Below are positions 6,419 through 14,717 of a DNA stretch of 21,849 nt, one piece after another. The notes under the pieces are model-generated. The model did no database searches. It was not told where the DNA came from and saw only the letters and a list, made by a program, of their open reading frames with translations. Numbering within the stretch: the stretch's first letter is position 1; each line of letters begins with the position of its first letter. The position numbers and the translations under genes are program-made. Source of the DNA: an uncultured Bacteroidales bacterium (GTDB taxonomy: Bacteria; Bacteroidota; Bacteroidia; Bacteroidales; UBA932); contig CAKUSF010000023.1 of NCBI GenBank assembly GCA_934678915.1, positions 1-21,849 of the forward strand, in the 5' to 3' direction.

Positions 6419-7714
6419 ATGAAAAAGATCTTTTTAGGACTTATCATCGCAGGTGTAGCCACTTCGATGACATCCTGTGGCGAAAAGCCGAACACACTTA
6501 CTTCCGAAGAGAAGGCTGATGGCTGGGTACTACTGTTCAACGGTGAAAACCTTGATGGTTGGCGTGACTACAACGGGGACTCTCTGACAAATGGTTGGAC
6601 TGTTGTTGATGGCTGCATTCAGGCTTCTGGGAACGGGGCTGATGAATCTGGCTACATTGTCACTGACAAGAAATACGAGAACTTTGAACTTTCTTGGGAC
6701 TGGAAGCTCACCCATGGAGGCAACAGTGGCATGCTTTATCACGTTGTAGAGAATCCTAAATTCAAGGTCCCGTATGTTACCGGCCCTGAATATCAACTCA
6801 TTGACAATGACGGATGGGAAGAAGTGAACGCTCCTTCTAAACTAGAGGAATGGCAGAAACTTGGCGTTGATTACGCAATGCACCTGCCAGACTACAGCAA
6901 GATGAATGTAAATCCACAAGGAGAATGGAACAACTCAAAGATTGTCTTTGACAACGGACATGTAGAACATTGGCTGAACGGAGAAAAGATTCTTGAGTTC
7001 GAGGCATGGACAGACGACTGGTTCGAGAAGAAAGCCAGCGGCAAATGGGGTAATGCAACTGAATATGGTCTTGCCCACGAGGGCGTTATCTGCCTTCAAG
7101 ACCACGGAGACCCTGCATCATTCAGGAATATCAAAATCAAGGAACTTCCTCACAAGGCCGGTCAGAAAGTTGAACTATTCAACGGCAAGGATCTTCACGG
7201 ATGGGAGCTGTTCGGAAGCATGCGCACCAGCGTTGACGAAGAGGGAAATCTCGTCACCGAGAATGGAGAAGATCTTCGTTATGGCTACCTAGGAACACGC
7301 GAGTATTACAAAGACTTCGACCTAACCGTTGAGTTCAAGCAATGCTCGAACGGCAACTCTGGTCTCTTCTTCCACTCATTTGTAGAAGGCGGCTACCAAA
7401 ACAACATAGTGAACGGTTGGCAGTGCGAGGTGGCTCCTAAGGGCAATGACACCGCAGGAATCTATGAGTCCTACGGTCGTGGTTGGCTTGTTCAGATTCC
7501 TGATGACAAAGAGAACATTCTCAAAGAAGGAGAATGGAACACTCTCCGTCTGCGTGTCGAAGGCGACAACGTGAAGACATGGTTGAACAGTGAGCCTATG
7601 GTTGACATCAATGATGAACTTATCGGTTCCAAGTCCGGTCGTATCATGCTTCAGATCCATGATGGAGACAACATCAAGGTCCTCTGGCGCAACTTCCAGC
7701 TTACAGAACTTTAG
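6419..7714 (+). CDS. Lipoprotein with two DUF1080 (3-keto-glycoside hydrolase/lyase-like) domains
   Basis: A 431-residue exported lipoprotein. The ATG at 6419 gives the signal MKKIFLGLIIAGVATSMTSC with the lipid-anchored Cys20; the frame is open upstream to 6362, but that region contains the promoter. Two DUF1080 domains follow. Domain 1 (about 32-245) opens WVLLFNGENLDGW and includes GGNSGMLYHVVE. Domain 2 (about 250-431) opens VELFNGKDLHGW and includes NGNSGLFFHSFVEGG. The fold is a concanavalin-like beta-sandwich. Work on Bacteroides homologs links DUF1080 proteins to cleavage of 3-keto-glycosides made by glucoside 3-dehydrogenases. No such dehydrogenase is in the window, so the exact reaction here is open. 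The gene is monocistronic, ending at a large hairpin shared with the convergent GH2 gene. Confidence 0.9.
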   Translation: MKKIFLGLIIAGVATSMTSCGEKPNTLTSEEKADGWVLLFNGENLDGWRDYNGDSLTNGWTVVDGCIQASGNGADESGYIVTDKKYENFELSWDWKLTHGGNSGMLYHVVENPKFKVPYVTGPEYQLIDNDGWEEVNAPSKLEEWQKLGVDYAMHLPDYSKMNVNPQGEWNNSKIVFDNGHVEHWLNGEKILEFEAWTDDWFEKKASGKWGNATEYGLAHEGVICLQDHGDPASFRNIKIKELPHKAGQKVELFNGKDLHGWELFGSMRTSVDEEGNLVTENGEDLRYGYLGTREYYKDFDLTVEFKQCSNGNSGLFFHSFVEGGYQNNIVNGWQCEVAPKGNDTAGIYESYGRGWLVQIPDDKENILKEGEWNTLRLRVEGDNVKTWLNSEPMVDINDELIGSKSGRIMLQIHDGDNIKVLWRNFQLTEL

Positions 7715-7753
7715 ATAACGATGAACATTAGCTTCAGACGGCTGAGTTAAGAG

Positions 7754-7817
7754 CGCGACAAAAAGAGAATCCCAAATTTTGGTAACGTGCAAAATTTGGG
7801 ATTCTCTTTTTGTCGCG
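7754..7817. terminator. 28-bp perfect hairpin between convergent DUF1080 and GH2 genes
   Basis: Bases 7754-7781 pair perfectly with 7790-7817 around an 8-nt loop. Each arm contains an AAAAAGAGAA or TTCTCTTTTT tract. It is placed 39 nt after one stop codon and 37 nt before the other, as expected for a bidirectional terminator. Confidence 0.85.
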
Positions 7818-7854
7818 GTTCAACACACATCAAACCTTCAAAAAAACAAAAGAC

Positions 7855-10800
7855 CTAAAACCTCAGCAAAGTATCATCCAGCCACTTAGTCCCGACAAGT
7901 GCCTGATAGTTGCCGGTGTCCTTACCAGAGTGGAAATTACGGAAATAGCGGTTTTCAGAAATGACCTTGCTATCTGAAGAAGTCAACCTGAGATTAACAA
8001 TGCAAAGCCCGTCCGGCACGTCTGCCAAGTCGATAACAGGAGTCGTTGTGTCCTCTTTTGGACTTACCAAAGCAGTTTTTGAATATACCTCCTCGCCATC
8101 CAGAGTAATAACAGAAACACTTGCCGTTAGATTCTCTAGATCGACAGGGCCAGCGTTTATCACTTCAATCTTCCCGGAAGCTGGATTCATCTGAATATGA
8201 ATAGGTTCGCACGCTTTCTTAACAGCAGCACAAGCAGCAGTAGGGCGGAACCAATAATCGTAAGTCTGCCATGCAAGGCTTGGCCAAGCACTGTGTGACA
8301 TCCAAATCAAGAGACCTTTACGGCCAACATTGTTCGCCTCGTACATGGCTCGATAACCGTCATAATTGATCCATTGGGAATATTTAGCAAAAGTTTCAGC
8401 AGACTCCAATGCCTGATCACCAAAACGTCTGCGTACCATCCCGACAAAAGCGGTGTCTCCCTGAGCACCGGTTCTTGTAAAATCATGCTGTCCCCACACA
8501 TCATTCGTAGGCCAGAGATGGTCTGAAGTCAGCATCTGAGAGAGGCTCTCATATTCCATAATGGCCGGCATCCCCCTCTCACTATGGAACTTGGTAGTTG
8601 GATTCTCGAAATAAAACGAAGGCTCGACAGCGCGATATGGACCGTGGCCACTGACACCATCATCTGCGGAACTTGGAATATACTCAATGTCAGAATGAAG
8701 ATTCCTAACAGTCTCAATAAGGCCCTTATTCAAAGCAGCAGGAGGATAGCCTTCGTTTCGACCACAATACAAGCCAATGCTTGGATGATTGCGGATTAGG
8801 CTTACATAATCCCTAGCATTGTCAAGGAACATTACATTGTCATCAGGGTCAGGACCATCAGCCGGGTTGGCTAGCCAAAAATCCTGCCAAACCACGATTC
8901 CGTACTTGTCGCAGGCATCGTAGAACTCTTCGTTCCCAGTCTGACCGACCCAGTTACGGATCATATTCAGATTCATTTCTTTGTGCATGCGAACTGCGGT
9001 ATCATATTCCTTTGCAGCGTAGCGGAGATTATATTCACTGAACCCCCAGTTCCCTCCTTTAGGGAAAAAGCGGTGGCCATTGATGTACATCTTAAGGTCA
9101 GACATCACATCCTTGTAGGTAAATTCCCTGATTCCGGCCTGCCATTCGATTGAGGTCATCACTTCGCTTTCTCCATCAGGGACAAATGAGAATGACGCCT
9201 TGTGTAAAGTTGGTTCACCGTAACCGTTCGGCCACCAAAGTTCTATTTTCTGATTCTTCAGCTGAGGATATTCCTCAGGAGTGAATATTACCGTTCCACT
9301 CTCCCCTGCTTTCAACTGCACTTTTTTAGAGAACTCAATGTCACCGATGGCCCCTTTCAGGATTCCGCTAATGTACTGATCCTTCGGGGTACTGGACTTG
9401 TCAGAGAGCCTGAAAGACTTGCATGCCACGTCCGCAATATTGACGGACACGGTCATTGATGCCAGGTCATCCACAACCTTACTCTGAACCAAAGGATCGC
9501 TCAAAGTCACAGCCTGAACTTTCTCAATCCTCACGTCATTCCATATTCCCATGTCACGACCTCTGACAGTCGGCATCCAGTCCCAACCAACAGTCGCATG
9601 GAACGTTGGGTTGTCTGCCCCTAACAGGCCTCCGTTAAAATCTGGACTTTCAGCATTCTTTTCCTTAACAGCAGCATAGTGCGCTGGTTTGATAATGTGG
9701 ACAGCGATGACATTGCCTTCATCCTGAATCAAATCGGTCACATCGAAACTTGAACGCTTGAATGCACCTGCTATGTCTCCGACATGGGTTCCATTGACAT
9801 ATACCTCAGCTTTCCAGTTGATTCCATCAAAAGACAGGAGCAATCGCTCGCCTTGTTTCAGTTTGGCCGCTTTGGTAAGTTCAGTGACAGAACGAGGTGT
9901 CCACCGATACCAGAAATCAGAATTGAAAAACGACTCGGAAATCTGAAGGTTATTGTCAGCAATCCCAGGATCTGGAACAGAACCGGCAGCCATGTAGCTG
10001 TAAAGGACAGTTCCCGGCACTACTGCTGGAAGCCAAGAGGAGGCATCATATTCAGAAGAAGAGAGCAACTCACCATTTCCCTTGACGGAAGAGGCGCGCT
10101 GTAGTTTCCATTCATGGTCCGTCTTTGCAACATCCTTAGGACCAAGTACTTCAAATTCACTTAAAGTAAAATGTCCGCTTTCGTCTGCACCTTCCATAGA
10201 AAGGCGTACAAAACGAGCATTGCCGGACGCTTTAAATGAATATGTAAGTGAATCGGTTTGTGGAAGATCTGATATCTTTTTCCAACTTCTCGTATCATCC
10301 GAAATCTCCACACAGCCTTTCTCTGCTTTATGAATCCAATGCAGACGGATTTCTCTGAACTTGCACTTTGAACCCAGATCTATGCTTATCCACTGAGGCT
10401 TGTCATCCGCGCTCATCCACGCGCTAGAGTAAACTTCGGATGGAAGTACATTGAATCCACGAGACTCTTTGGAATCATAAGGACCAGTGTCTGAGCTCTT
10501 CCCGAACGACTGTCCATTTGTGAAGTCCACAGCATAAATCACCCAAAACAGAGCACCATCCATCTTGAAATCTATCTTGAAATGGTTAAAGTCTGTAGCA
10601 TCTTTAAGAGGTATTTCCAACTCTAATGATCTAGCAGGACGGGTAATCGTTTCGGTAAGCTTGTTAGGGTCAGTGATAACTTCAGAATAGCGTTTGGTTC
10701 CAGGCAAATCTGAGCCTCCTACAAAACCAACTTGTTTCAGCTCTTTTCCTGAAACTCCAGCGAGGCAAGAGATTGACCACCCATTAACAGGTTCTTGATA

Positions 10801-11160
10801 GACTACATACCCACGCACTCTTACACAACCAGCCGAAAATGACTGGCCGCTCCATTCATATTCAAGGAAATTTGAGGGACCTTCCAGCCTGTTGCTTGAA
10901 TATGGACCAGCATCAACCGTCCATTCTTTCTCGCGACGAGGAAGTTCACCCTCAGCGTTTTGAACCCGAAGCCATGCTGGCTCTTCATTCAACACCACGC
11001 CATCAGTGGCAAGCTGTGCTGTCAGGTTATAGTCATAGGAGGACGAAGCATAGGTAGCCTTATTCAAGGCAATATTCTCCATCGGGTCGTCAGACGAACA
11101 ACCAACCGCAGCTGCGACAAACATCACAGCCGCAGCATAGGGCAATTTCTTGATAATCAT
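7855..11160 (-). CDS. Large GH2-family glycoside hydrolase lipoprotein with N-terminal discoidin-like domains
   Basis: An 1101-residue lipoprotein; the signal ends AAAVGC with Cys21 as lipid anchor. Two F5/8 type C (discoidin/CBM32-like) regions come first: about 28-215 (NIALNKATYASSSYDYN...) and about 225-345 (PQWISIDLGSKCKFREIRLHW). Then come the GH2 sugar-binding domain (about 350-545, FWYRW.., FDGINWKAEVYVNGTHVG), an Ig-like domain, the TIM barrel (about 670-960) and C-terminal Ig-like sequence. The catalytic acid/base is probably Glu803 (GRNEG) and the nucleophile probably Glu861 (HSERG). The motifs GGNWGFSEYN and YDYWFRPTAACAAVKKACEP resemble exo-beta-glucosaminidase/beta-mannosidase-type GH2 enzymes. 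The substrate is uncertain. The 58-residue gap between the two glutamates is shorter than in the well-known GH2 enzymes. The ATG is only 23 nt after tRNA-Ser, with no room for its own promoter. Confidence 0.9.
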   Translation of the reverse strand: MIIKKLPYAAAVMFVAAAVGCSSDDPMENIALNKATYASSSYDYNLTAQLATDGVVLNEEPAWLRVQNAEGELPRREKEWTVDAGPYSSNRLEGPSNFLEYEWSGQSFSAGCVRVRGYVVYQEPVNGWSISCLAGVSGKELKQVGFVGGSDLPGTKRYSEVITDPNKLTETITRPARSLELEIPLKDATDFNHFKIDFKMDGALFWVIYAVDFTNGQSFGKSSDTGPYDSKESRGFNVLPSEVYSSAWMSADDKPQWISIDLGSKCKFREIRLHWIHKAEKGCVEISDDTRSWKKISDLPQTDSLTYSFKASGNARFVRLSMEGADESGHFTLSEFEVLGPKDVAKTDHEWKLQRASSVKGNGELLSSSEYDASSWLPAVVPGTVLYSYMAAGSVPDPGIADNNLQISESFFNSDFWYRWTPRSVTELTKAAKLKQGERLLLSFDGINWKAEVYVNGTHVGDIAGAFKRSSFDVTDLIQDEGNVIAVHIIKPAHYAAVKEKNAESPDFNGGLLGADNPTFHATVGWDWMPTVRGRDMGIWNDVRIEKVQAVTLSDPLVQSKVVDDLASMTVSVNIADVACKSFRLSDKSSTPKDQYISGILKGAIGDIEFSKKVQLKAGESGTVIFTPEEYPQLKNQKIELWWPNGYGEPTLHKASFSFVPDGESEVMTSIEWQAGIREFTYKDVMSDLKMYINGHRFFPKGGNWGFSEYNLRYAAKEYDTAVRMHKEMNLNMIRNWVGQTGNEEFYDACDKYGIVVWQDFWLANPADGPDPDDNVMFLDNARDYVSLIRNHPSIGLYCGRNEGYPPAALNKGLIETVRNLHSDIEYIPSSADDGVSGHGPYRAVEPSFYFENPTTKFHSERGMPAIMEYESLSQMLTSDHLWPTNDVWGQHDFTRTGAQGDTAFVGMVRRRFGDQALESAETFAKYSQWINYDGYRAMYEANNVGRKGLLIWMSHSAWPSLAWQTYDYWFRPTAACAAVKKACEPIHIQMNPASGKIEVINAGPVDLENLTASVSVITLDGEEVYSKTALVSPKEDTTTPVIDLADVPDGLCIVNLRLTSSDSKVISENRYFRNFHSGKDTGNYQALVGTKWLDDTLLRF

Positions 11161-11183
11161 AACTTGCTATTAATCAGTGAAAG

Positions 11184-11268
11184 CGGAGGATACAGGATTC
11201 GAACCTGTGGGGCCTTTCAGCCGACTTGTTTTCGAGACAAGCACCATAAACCACTCGGACAATCCTCC
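11184..11268 (-). tRNA. tRNA-Ser (anticodon CGA)
   Basis: An 85-nt tRNA with a long variable arm, typical of serine. The acceptor GGAGGAT pairs with ATCCTCC and the discriminator is G. The anticodon stem CTTGT/ACAAG encloses CTCGAAA, so the anticodon is CGA (codon UCG). The T loop is TTCGAAT. CCA is not encoded. It lies between yhhN-like and GH2 genes on the same strand. Confidence 0.96.
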
Positions 11269-11281
11269 TTGTTTTGCGATG

Positions 11282-11312
11282 CAAAATTAACAATTTTCGG
11301 GATAATTGTCAA
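11282..11312 (-). promoter_or_regulatory. Promoter of tRNA-Ser (and probably of the GH2 gene)
   Basis: On the minus strand, TTG (complement of 11310-11312) is followed after 20 bp by TAATTTTG (complement of 11282-11289), an exact TAnnTTTG match, 13 nt before the tRNA. The -33 TTGAC overlaps the TGA stop codon of the upstream membrane-protein gene. Confidence 0.7.
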
Positions 11313-12061
11313 TTAGGTTGGCTCTTTATTTCGTTTCGCTGCCTGATTTCCACTAAAGTAAGCGATATGGCAATCAGAAATTGCGCAAGAATGTATGTCA
11401 GCATCACCCAGAAACCGTTTGCTTGAATCCTGATTTCCGTGAACTTTCCTATCGCCAGTATGGTGTCAGAGATGACAAAGAGGACATAACCTGCTACAGT
11501 GATCCAATAGAGGCATTGCTTTTTGATGACGGCATTATGTATTCCTGCATTTATGCAGAATGCAAACGTCACCGCGTACACCGTCACAGCCATCCCAAGG
11601 AAACCTTTCACCTTGAACAACTGGGCTGTCATCGCCATAATGAAAATCAAGACGACCGGGACAATCCCCAAAAAGGCAAAGCGGGATCCCGATGTTTTTT
11701 TATTTGGAGATCCGATAGTAACCAAGTAGAATATATGCCCAATAAGAAAGGCTGTCAGACCGGCCAGAAAGGCAGCTTGTCCGTCAAACATCAGCAAGAT
11801 GTCTCCTATGGCCCCGAACGTCAAAGCCGAAATAAGGGTTGTTACTCGTAGGCCCGAAATCCCGTAACTCTTGAGAAGGGTCCAACAGAACAACGCCAAC
11901 GATGGCACAATCAAAGGCTTTGAGCAACTTATGAGAATATGTAGGTGTAAAATTTGGCCTAATACATTACACGCAGAAGAAATGGCAAACATCATGAATG
12001 CCATTAGCTTATAAATAGCGCCCGCTCCAAGATAGGAGCGAGCGAATGAAGTTTTATCCAT
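11309..12061 (-). CDS. YhhN family integral membrane protein (lysoplasmalogenase-like)
   Basis: A 250-residue polytopic protein with about eight hydrophobic helices. The family signature is present: TFGAIGDILLMFDG, then FLAGLTAFLIGHIFYLV, and later FVISDTILAIGKF. These conserved acidic and His residues within helices characterise YhhN/TMEM86 proteins. In animals this family hydrolyses the vinyl-ether bond of lysoplasmalogens; in bacteria the substrate is largely unsettled. I take the ATG at 12061 (MDKTSFARS). The frame is open to 12106, but that would overlap the end of the GH97 gene. It follows the GH97 stop by 17 nt and is probably co-transcribed with it, although the two have no obvious functional link. 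Confidence 0.88.
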   Translation of the reverse strand: MDKTSFARSYLGAGAIYKLMAFMMFAISSACNVLGQILHLHILISCSKPLIVPSLALFCWTLLKSYGISGLRVTTLISALTFGAIGDILLMFDGQAAFLAGLTAFLIGHIFYLVTIGSPNKKTSGSRFAFLGIVPVVLIFIMAMTAQLFKVKGFLGMAVTVYAVTFAFCINAGIHNAVIKKQCLYWITVAGYVLFVISDTILAIGKFTEIRIQANGFWVMLTYILAQFLIAISLTLVEIRQRNEIKSQPN

Positions 12062-12078
12062 AATAAGGATTGTGATGT

Positions 12079-14082
12079 TTACTTCTTTGTAATTCTGGCT
12101 GTCCAACCTCCACCGGGAGCCATGTGTATTTTGACTTTCTTGTCAGAAGGGACAGGGACGGTCTCATGCTTGAAGTCACGTGCTGCACGATCTGCATTGA
12201 TGCCGTCACGGAATATTTCCATCTCCCAGTCCCCATCTCCAAGGAAACCAAGATCTAAGGTCAAATCTCTGGCTCTCCAGTCATTGAGCGAACCAACATA
12301 CCACACATCATCACTGCGACGTGCAAGAGTGATGAAACGACCGAGAAATCCGTTCACAGCAATGCTCTCATCCCACACGGTTGGACAGTCTGAAATGAAT
12401 TTTGTGCACTCCGGTTCTGCCATGTAATTGGACGGAGAGTCACACAACATATTCAGAGGAGAGTCGAAGACGACATATTCAGCAAGCTGATGGCAGCGTG
12501 TACCTTGGCTCATCGCCTCGGAATTGACAGGATAGTAATTATTCTTGGTAGCATTGCGCATCGCACCCTGTGTATAATCCATTGGTCCGGCTGCCATTCT
12601 GATGAACGGTACAGTGACATCGTAGGTCACCTGATCAACACTCGGCTTACTCCATTTCATCTGCTCTAGGCCATGCACACCCTCGTAGTTGATAACATTA
12701 GGAAATGTTCTATTGAGTCCGACTGGCTTGTAGGCACCATGAAAATCAATCAACAGACCGTACTTGGACGCAGTCTGTGCAGCGCGCCTGTAGAAGTCAA
12801 CCATGTACTGATCATCACGATCCATGAAATCTATCTTGAAGCCTTTGATTCCCATCTCAGAATAGTGCTTGCAGACCTTCTCCATGTCGCGGTCGAAGGC
12901 ATAATAACCCGCCCATAGGATTAGACCCACGTTATGTGCTTTGGCATATTCACAAAGCATTGGAAGATCAATTTCCGGGATGACCTGCATCAAGTCGGCC
13001 TTCTTGTTGACAGCCCAGCCTTCATCAAGGATGACATATTCAATGCCATGCTTCTGAGCGAAGTCGATGTAGTACTTGTAGGTGTCGTTGTTGATGCCAG
13101 CGCGGAAATCTACTCCGTAGAGATTCCATGCATTCCACCAGTCCCAGGCCACCTTGCCTGGCTTCACCCAACTATAGTCAACAGTTGGATCAGATGGAGT
13201 GCCTAATTTCCAAACTAAGTCATTCACAGCAAGGTCAGCGTCATTTGTCGAAACCATAATGATTCGCCATGGGAAAGACTCTCCTGCGGAACATGTTGCA
13301 AGATATTCCTCACGCTCTTTGACAACGCCTTGAAGCATGTTGTGGCCGCCTTGTTCAACAGTTTTTGGATATGGAGCGAAACGACCTGAAAGAGTAGTCG
13401 CATCGCCCTCATTGTAAAGGAACATTCCAGGATAGTTCATCAAATCAGATTCTGTGATTAGGACTTTCATTCCTCCCTCGGCAGAGACAGCTATTGGTAG
13501 GAAAGCTAGGCGTTCCTTGTTCCACTGTGAAAGAGCATGTATGGAATATGTGTTCTCGAAAGAGTTCCAATACTGGCTTTCAAGTGTCTCTGTATGTTGT
13601 TTCACATAAGGGACATAGGCATCCCAGTCTTTTGCAAAATTGAACTGTGCCTTCTCGGCCAGAACCTTCGAATCATTTTTCAGAGAACTTATGAAGCGAT
13701 AAGCTACACCCTCATCATAGACGCGGAAAATCAATGAGAACTCTTTAAACACTAAATTAATCTCATTATAATTGTCGCGGACCTCCGACTTCTTGTAGGC
13801 GACCGCTGGAAGTATCTCATCGACCGATGTCTTTCTGACCTTACGAACCTTATCATTTTCCCCGAAAACAATCCCGTCCGATAAAGTCATTGAAATCTCT
13901 GAAGCGTCAATCAGATTAATCTCATCCCTAGAGACCGAGTAAGTGATCGTCTTCCCGACCACTACATTCGCAGACAAATGACCGTCCGGGGAAACAACTT
14001 TGTAGGACACGTTCTTGGCGGGAGAAGGCAGGATCGCGGCCAATGAAATGGCTAATGCAGCCATAATAGCTTTATAAGTCAT
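12079..14082 (-). CDS. GH97 glycoside hydrolase, retaining alpha-galactosidase type
   Basis: A 667-residue periplasmic enzyme; the signal peptide ends near ILPSPAKN. The N-terminal beta-sandwich (about 28-280) starts YKVVSPDGHLSANVVVG. It is followed by the catalytic TIM barrel with KVAWDWWNAWNLYGVDF, YVILDEGW, GFKIDFMDRDDQ and GLEQMKW, and a C-terminal beta domain ending APGGGWTARITKK. As I recall, the retaining enzyme BtGH97b of B. thetaiotaomicron uses Asp415 and Glu470. The equivalent residues here would be Asp418 (KIDFMDR) and Glu473 (GLEQ), with the same 55-residue spacing. The sequence resembles that alpha-galactosidase rather than the inverting alpha-glucosidase SusB. The ATG at 14082 is chosen; an in-frame TTG lies two codons earlier. 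No SusC/SusD neighbours are present. Confidence 0.93.
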   Translation of the reverse strand: MTYKAIMAALAISLAAILPSPAKNVSYKVVSPDGHLSANVVVGKTITYSVSRDEINLIDASEISMTLSDGIVFGENDKVRKVRKTSVDEILPAVAYKKSEVRDNYNEINLVFKEFSLIFRVYDEGVAYRFISSLKNDSKVLAEKAQFNFAKDWDAYVPYVKQHTETLESQYWNSFENTYSIHALSQWNKERLAFLPIAVSAEGGMKVLITESDLMNYPGMFLYNEGDATTLSGRFAPYPKTVEQGGHNMLQGVVKEREEYLATCSAGESFPWRIIMVSTNDADLAVNDLVWKLGTPSDPTVDYSWVKPGKVAWDWWNAWNLYGVDFRAGINNDTYKYYIDFAQKHGIEYVILDEGWAVNKKADLMQVIPEIDLPMLCEYAKAHNVGLILWAGYYAFDRDMEKVCKHYSEMGIKGFKIDFMDRDDQYMVDFYRRAAQTASKYGLLIDFHGAYKPVGLNRTFPNVINYEGVHGLEQMKWSKPSVDQVTYDVTVPFIRMAAGPMDYTQGAMRNATKNNYYPVNSEAMSQGTRCHQLAEYVVFDSPLNMLCDSPSNYMAEPECTKFISDCPTVWDESIAVNGFLGRFITLARRSDDVWYVGSLNDWRARDLTLDLGFLGDGDWEMEIFRDGINADRAARDFKHETVPVPSDKKVKIHMAPGGGWTARITKK

Positions 14083-14117
14083 AATCAAAAAGAATTATGT
14101 GTTACCAATATTTCCGT

Positions 14118-14151
14118 TAAAGATACATAAAACTTTGAAAAATCTGTCAAA
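14118..14151 (-). promoter_or_regulatory. Probable promoter of the GH97 gene
   Basis: On the minus strand, TTTG (complement of 14148-14151), a 22-bp spacer and TATCTTTA (complement of 14118-14125) give a one-mismatch -7 box. This leaves a leader of about 30 nt before the ATG. Confidence 0.45.
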
Positions 14152-14166
14152 TTAGCCTTAAAAGAG

Positions 14167-14197
14167 TTGTTAATTATATTATTAATGCCTACTTTTG
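14167..14197 (+). promoter_or_regulatory. Promoter of the thioredoxin/BACON/LRR operon
   Basis: TTG at 14167-14169, a 20-bp spacer and TACTTTTG at 14190-14197 match the Bacteroidota consensus. Transcription would start around 14204, giving a leader of about 20 nt before the ATG at 14225. I see no other consensus promoter in the tiny gaps between the five downstream genes. Confidence 0.7.
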
Positions 14198-14224
14198 TTA
14201 AAATTGAAGCAAGTACAATACCCA

Positions 14225-14713
14225 ATGAACTCCAGAATATACCTACTAGCTATTCTTTTGGTGTTGCATTCCTTTATCGCGACCGCTCAAGGACTTCCTA
14301 ACGTCAGAGTCGAGGATAGTACAGGAAAAATGTTTCAAACATCAAACCTTATCGATGGCAAGAATGTCATCGTGGTCTCTTTTTGGTCTTCTACATGCAA
14401 ATATTGCATTGAGGAAATAGATGCTTTAAGCGAGGTACTGTCAGAGTTCCCTGATGTTTCATGCAAGGTCGCATGTGTGTCTGTGGATGACAGTCGATCA
14501 ATCTCAAGGGCTAGAGCAATGGTTAAATCACATGATTGGGATGATTTCACTCTGCTCTATGACCGGAACAGAGATTTATACAGAAGCCTTAATGTGGTTT
14601 ATATACCGCAGTTGTTTATCTACGATAAGAACGGAAAACAGCTCTACTCACACACAGGCTATTCAGCTGGTGATGAACTTGAGATTATCAAAGTAATACA
14701 ACAAAATCAATAA
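14225..14713 (+). CDS. TlpA/ResA-like periplasmic thioredoxin-fold protein
   Basis: A 162-residue exported protein. The signal peptide is MNSRIYLLAILLVLHSFIATAQ, probably cleaved after ATA or AQG. The thioredoxin fold follows: VIVVSFWSSTCKYCIEEIDAL holds the active-site CKYC (Cys58, Cys61), and YIPQLFIYDKNG carries the cis-proline. The layout (LPNVRVEDSTGKMFQTSNL before the core) is that of TlpA/ResA-type thiol:disulfide reductases that work in the periplasm. The frame is open upstream only from a TTG at 14195; the ATG at 14225 fits the promoter. It is the first gene of the LRR lipoprotein operon, 4 nt before the BACON gene. It may keep cysteines of those Cys-containing repeats reduced. The same CKYC motif recurs in the Omp28-like domain of the second LRR protein. 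Confidence 0.9.
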   Translation: MNSRIYLLAILLVLHSFIATAQGLPNVRVEDSTGKMFQTSNLIDGKNVIVVSFWSSTCKYCIEEIDALSEVLSEFPDVSCKVACVSVDDSRSISRARAMVKSHDWDDFTLLYDRNRDLYRSLNVVYIPQLFIYDKNGKQLYSHTGYSAGDELEIIKVIQQNQ

Positions 14714-14717
14714 ATCT

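Noticed and set aside
12062..12106. Longer start for the YhhN-like protein
   Set aside because: It would overlap the GH97 3' end by 28 nt and adds hydrophilic residues before the first helix; ATG 12061 fits better.
14083..14088. TTG start two codons upstream for GH97
   Set aside because: An ATG at 14082 gives a good signal peptide.
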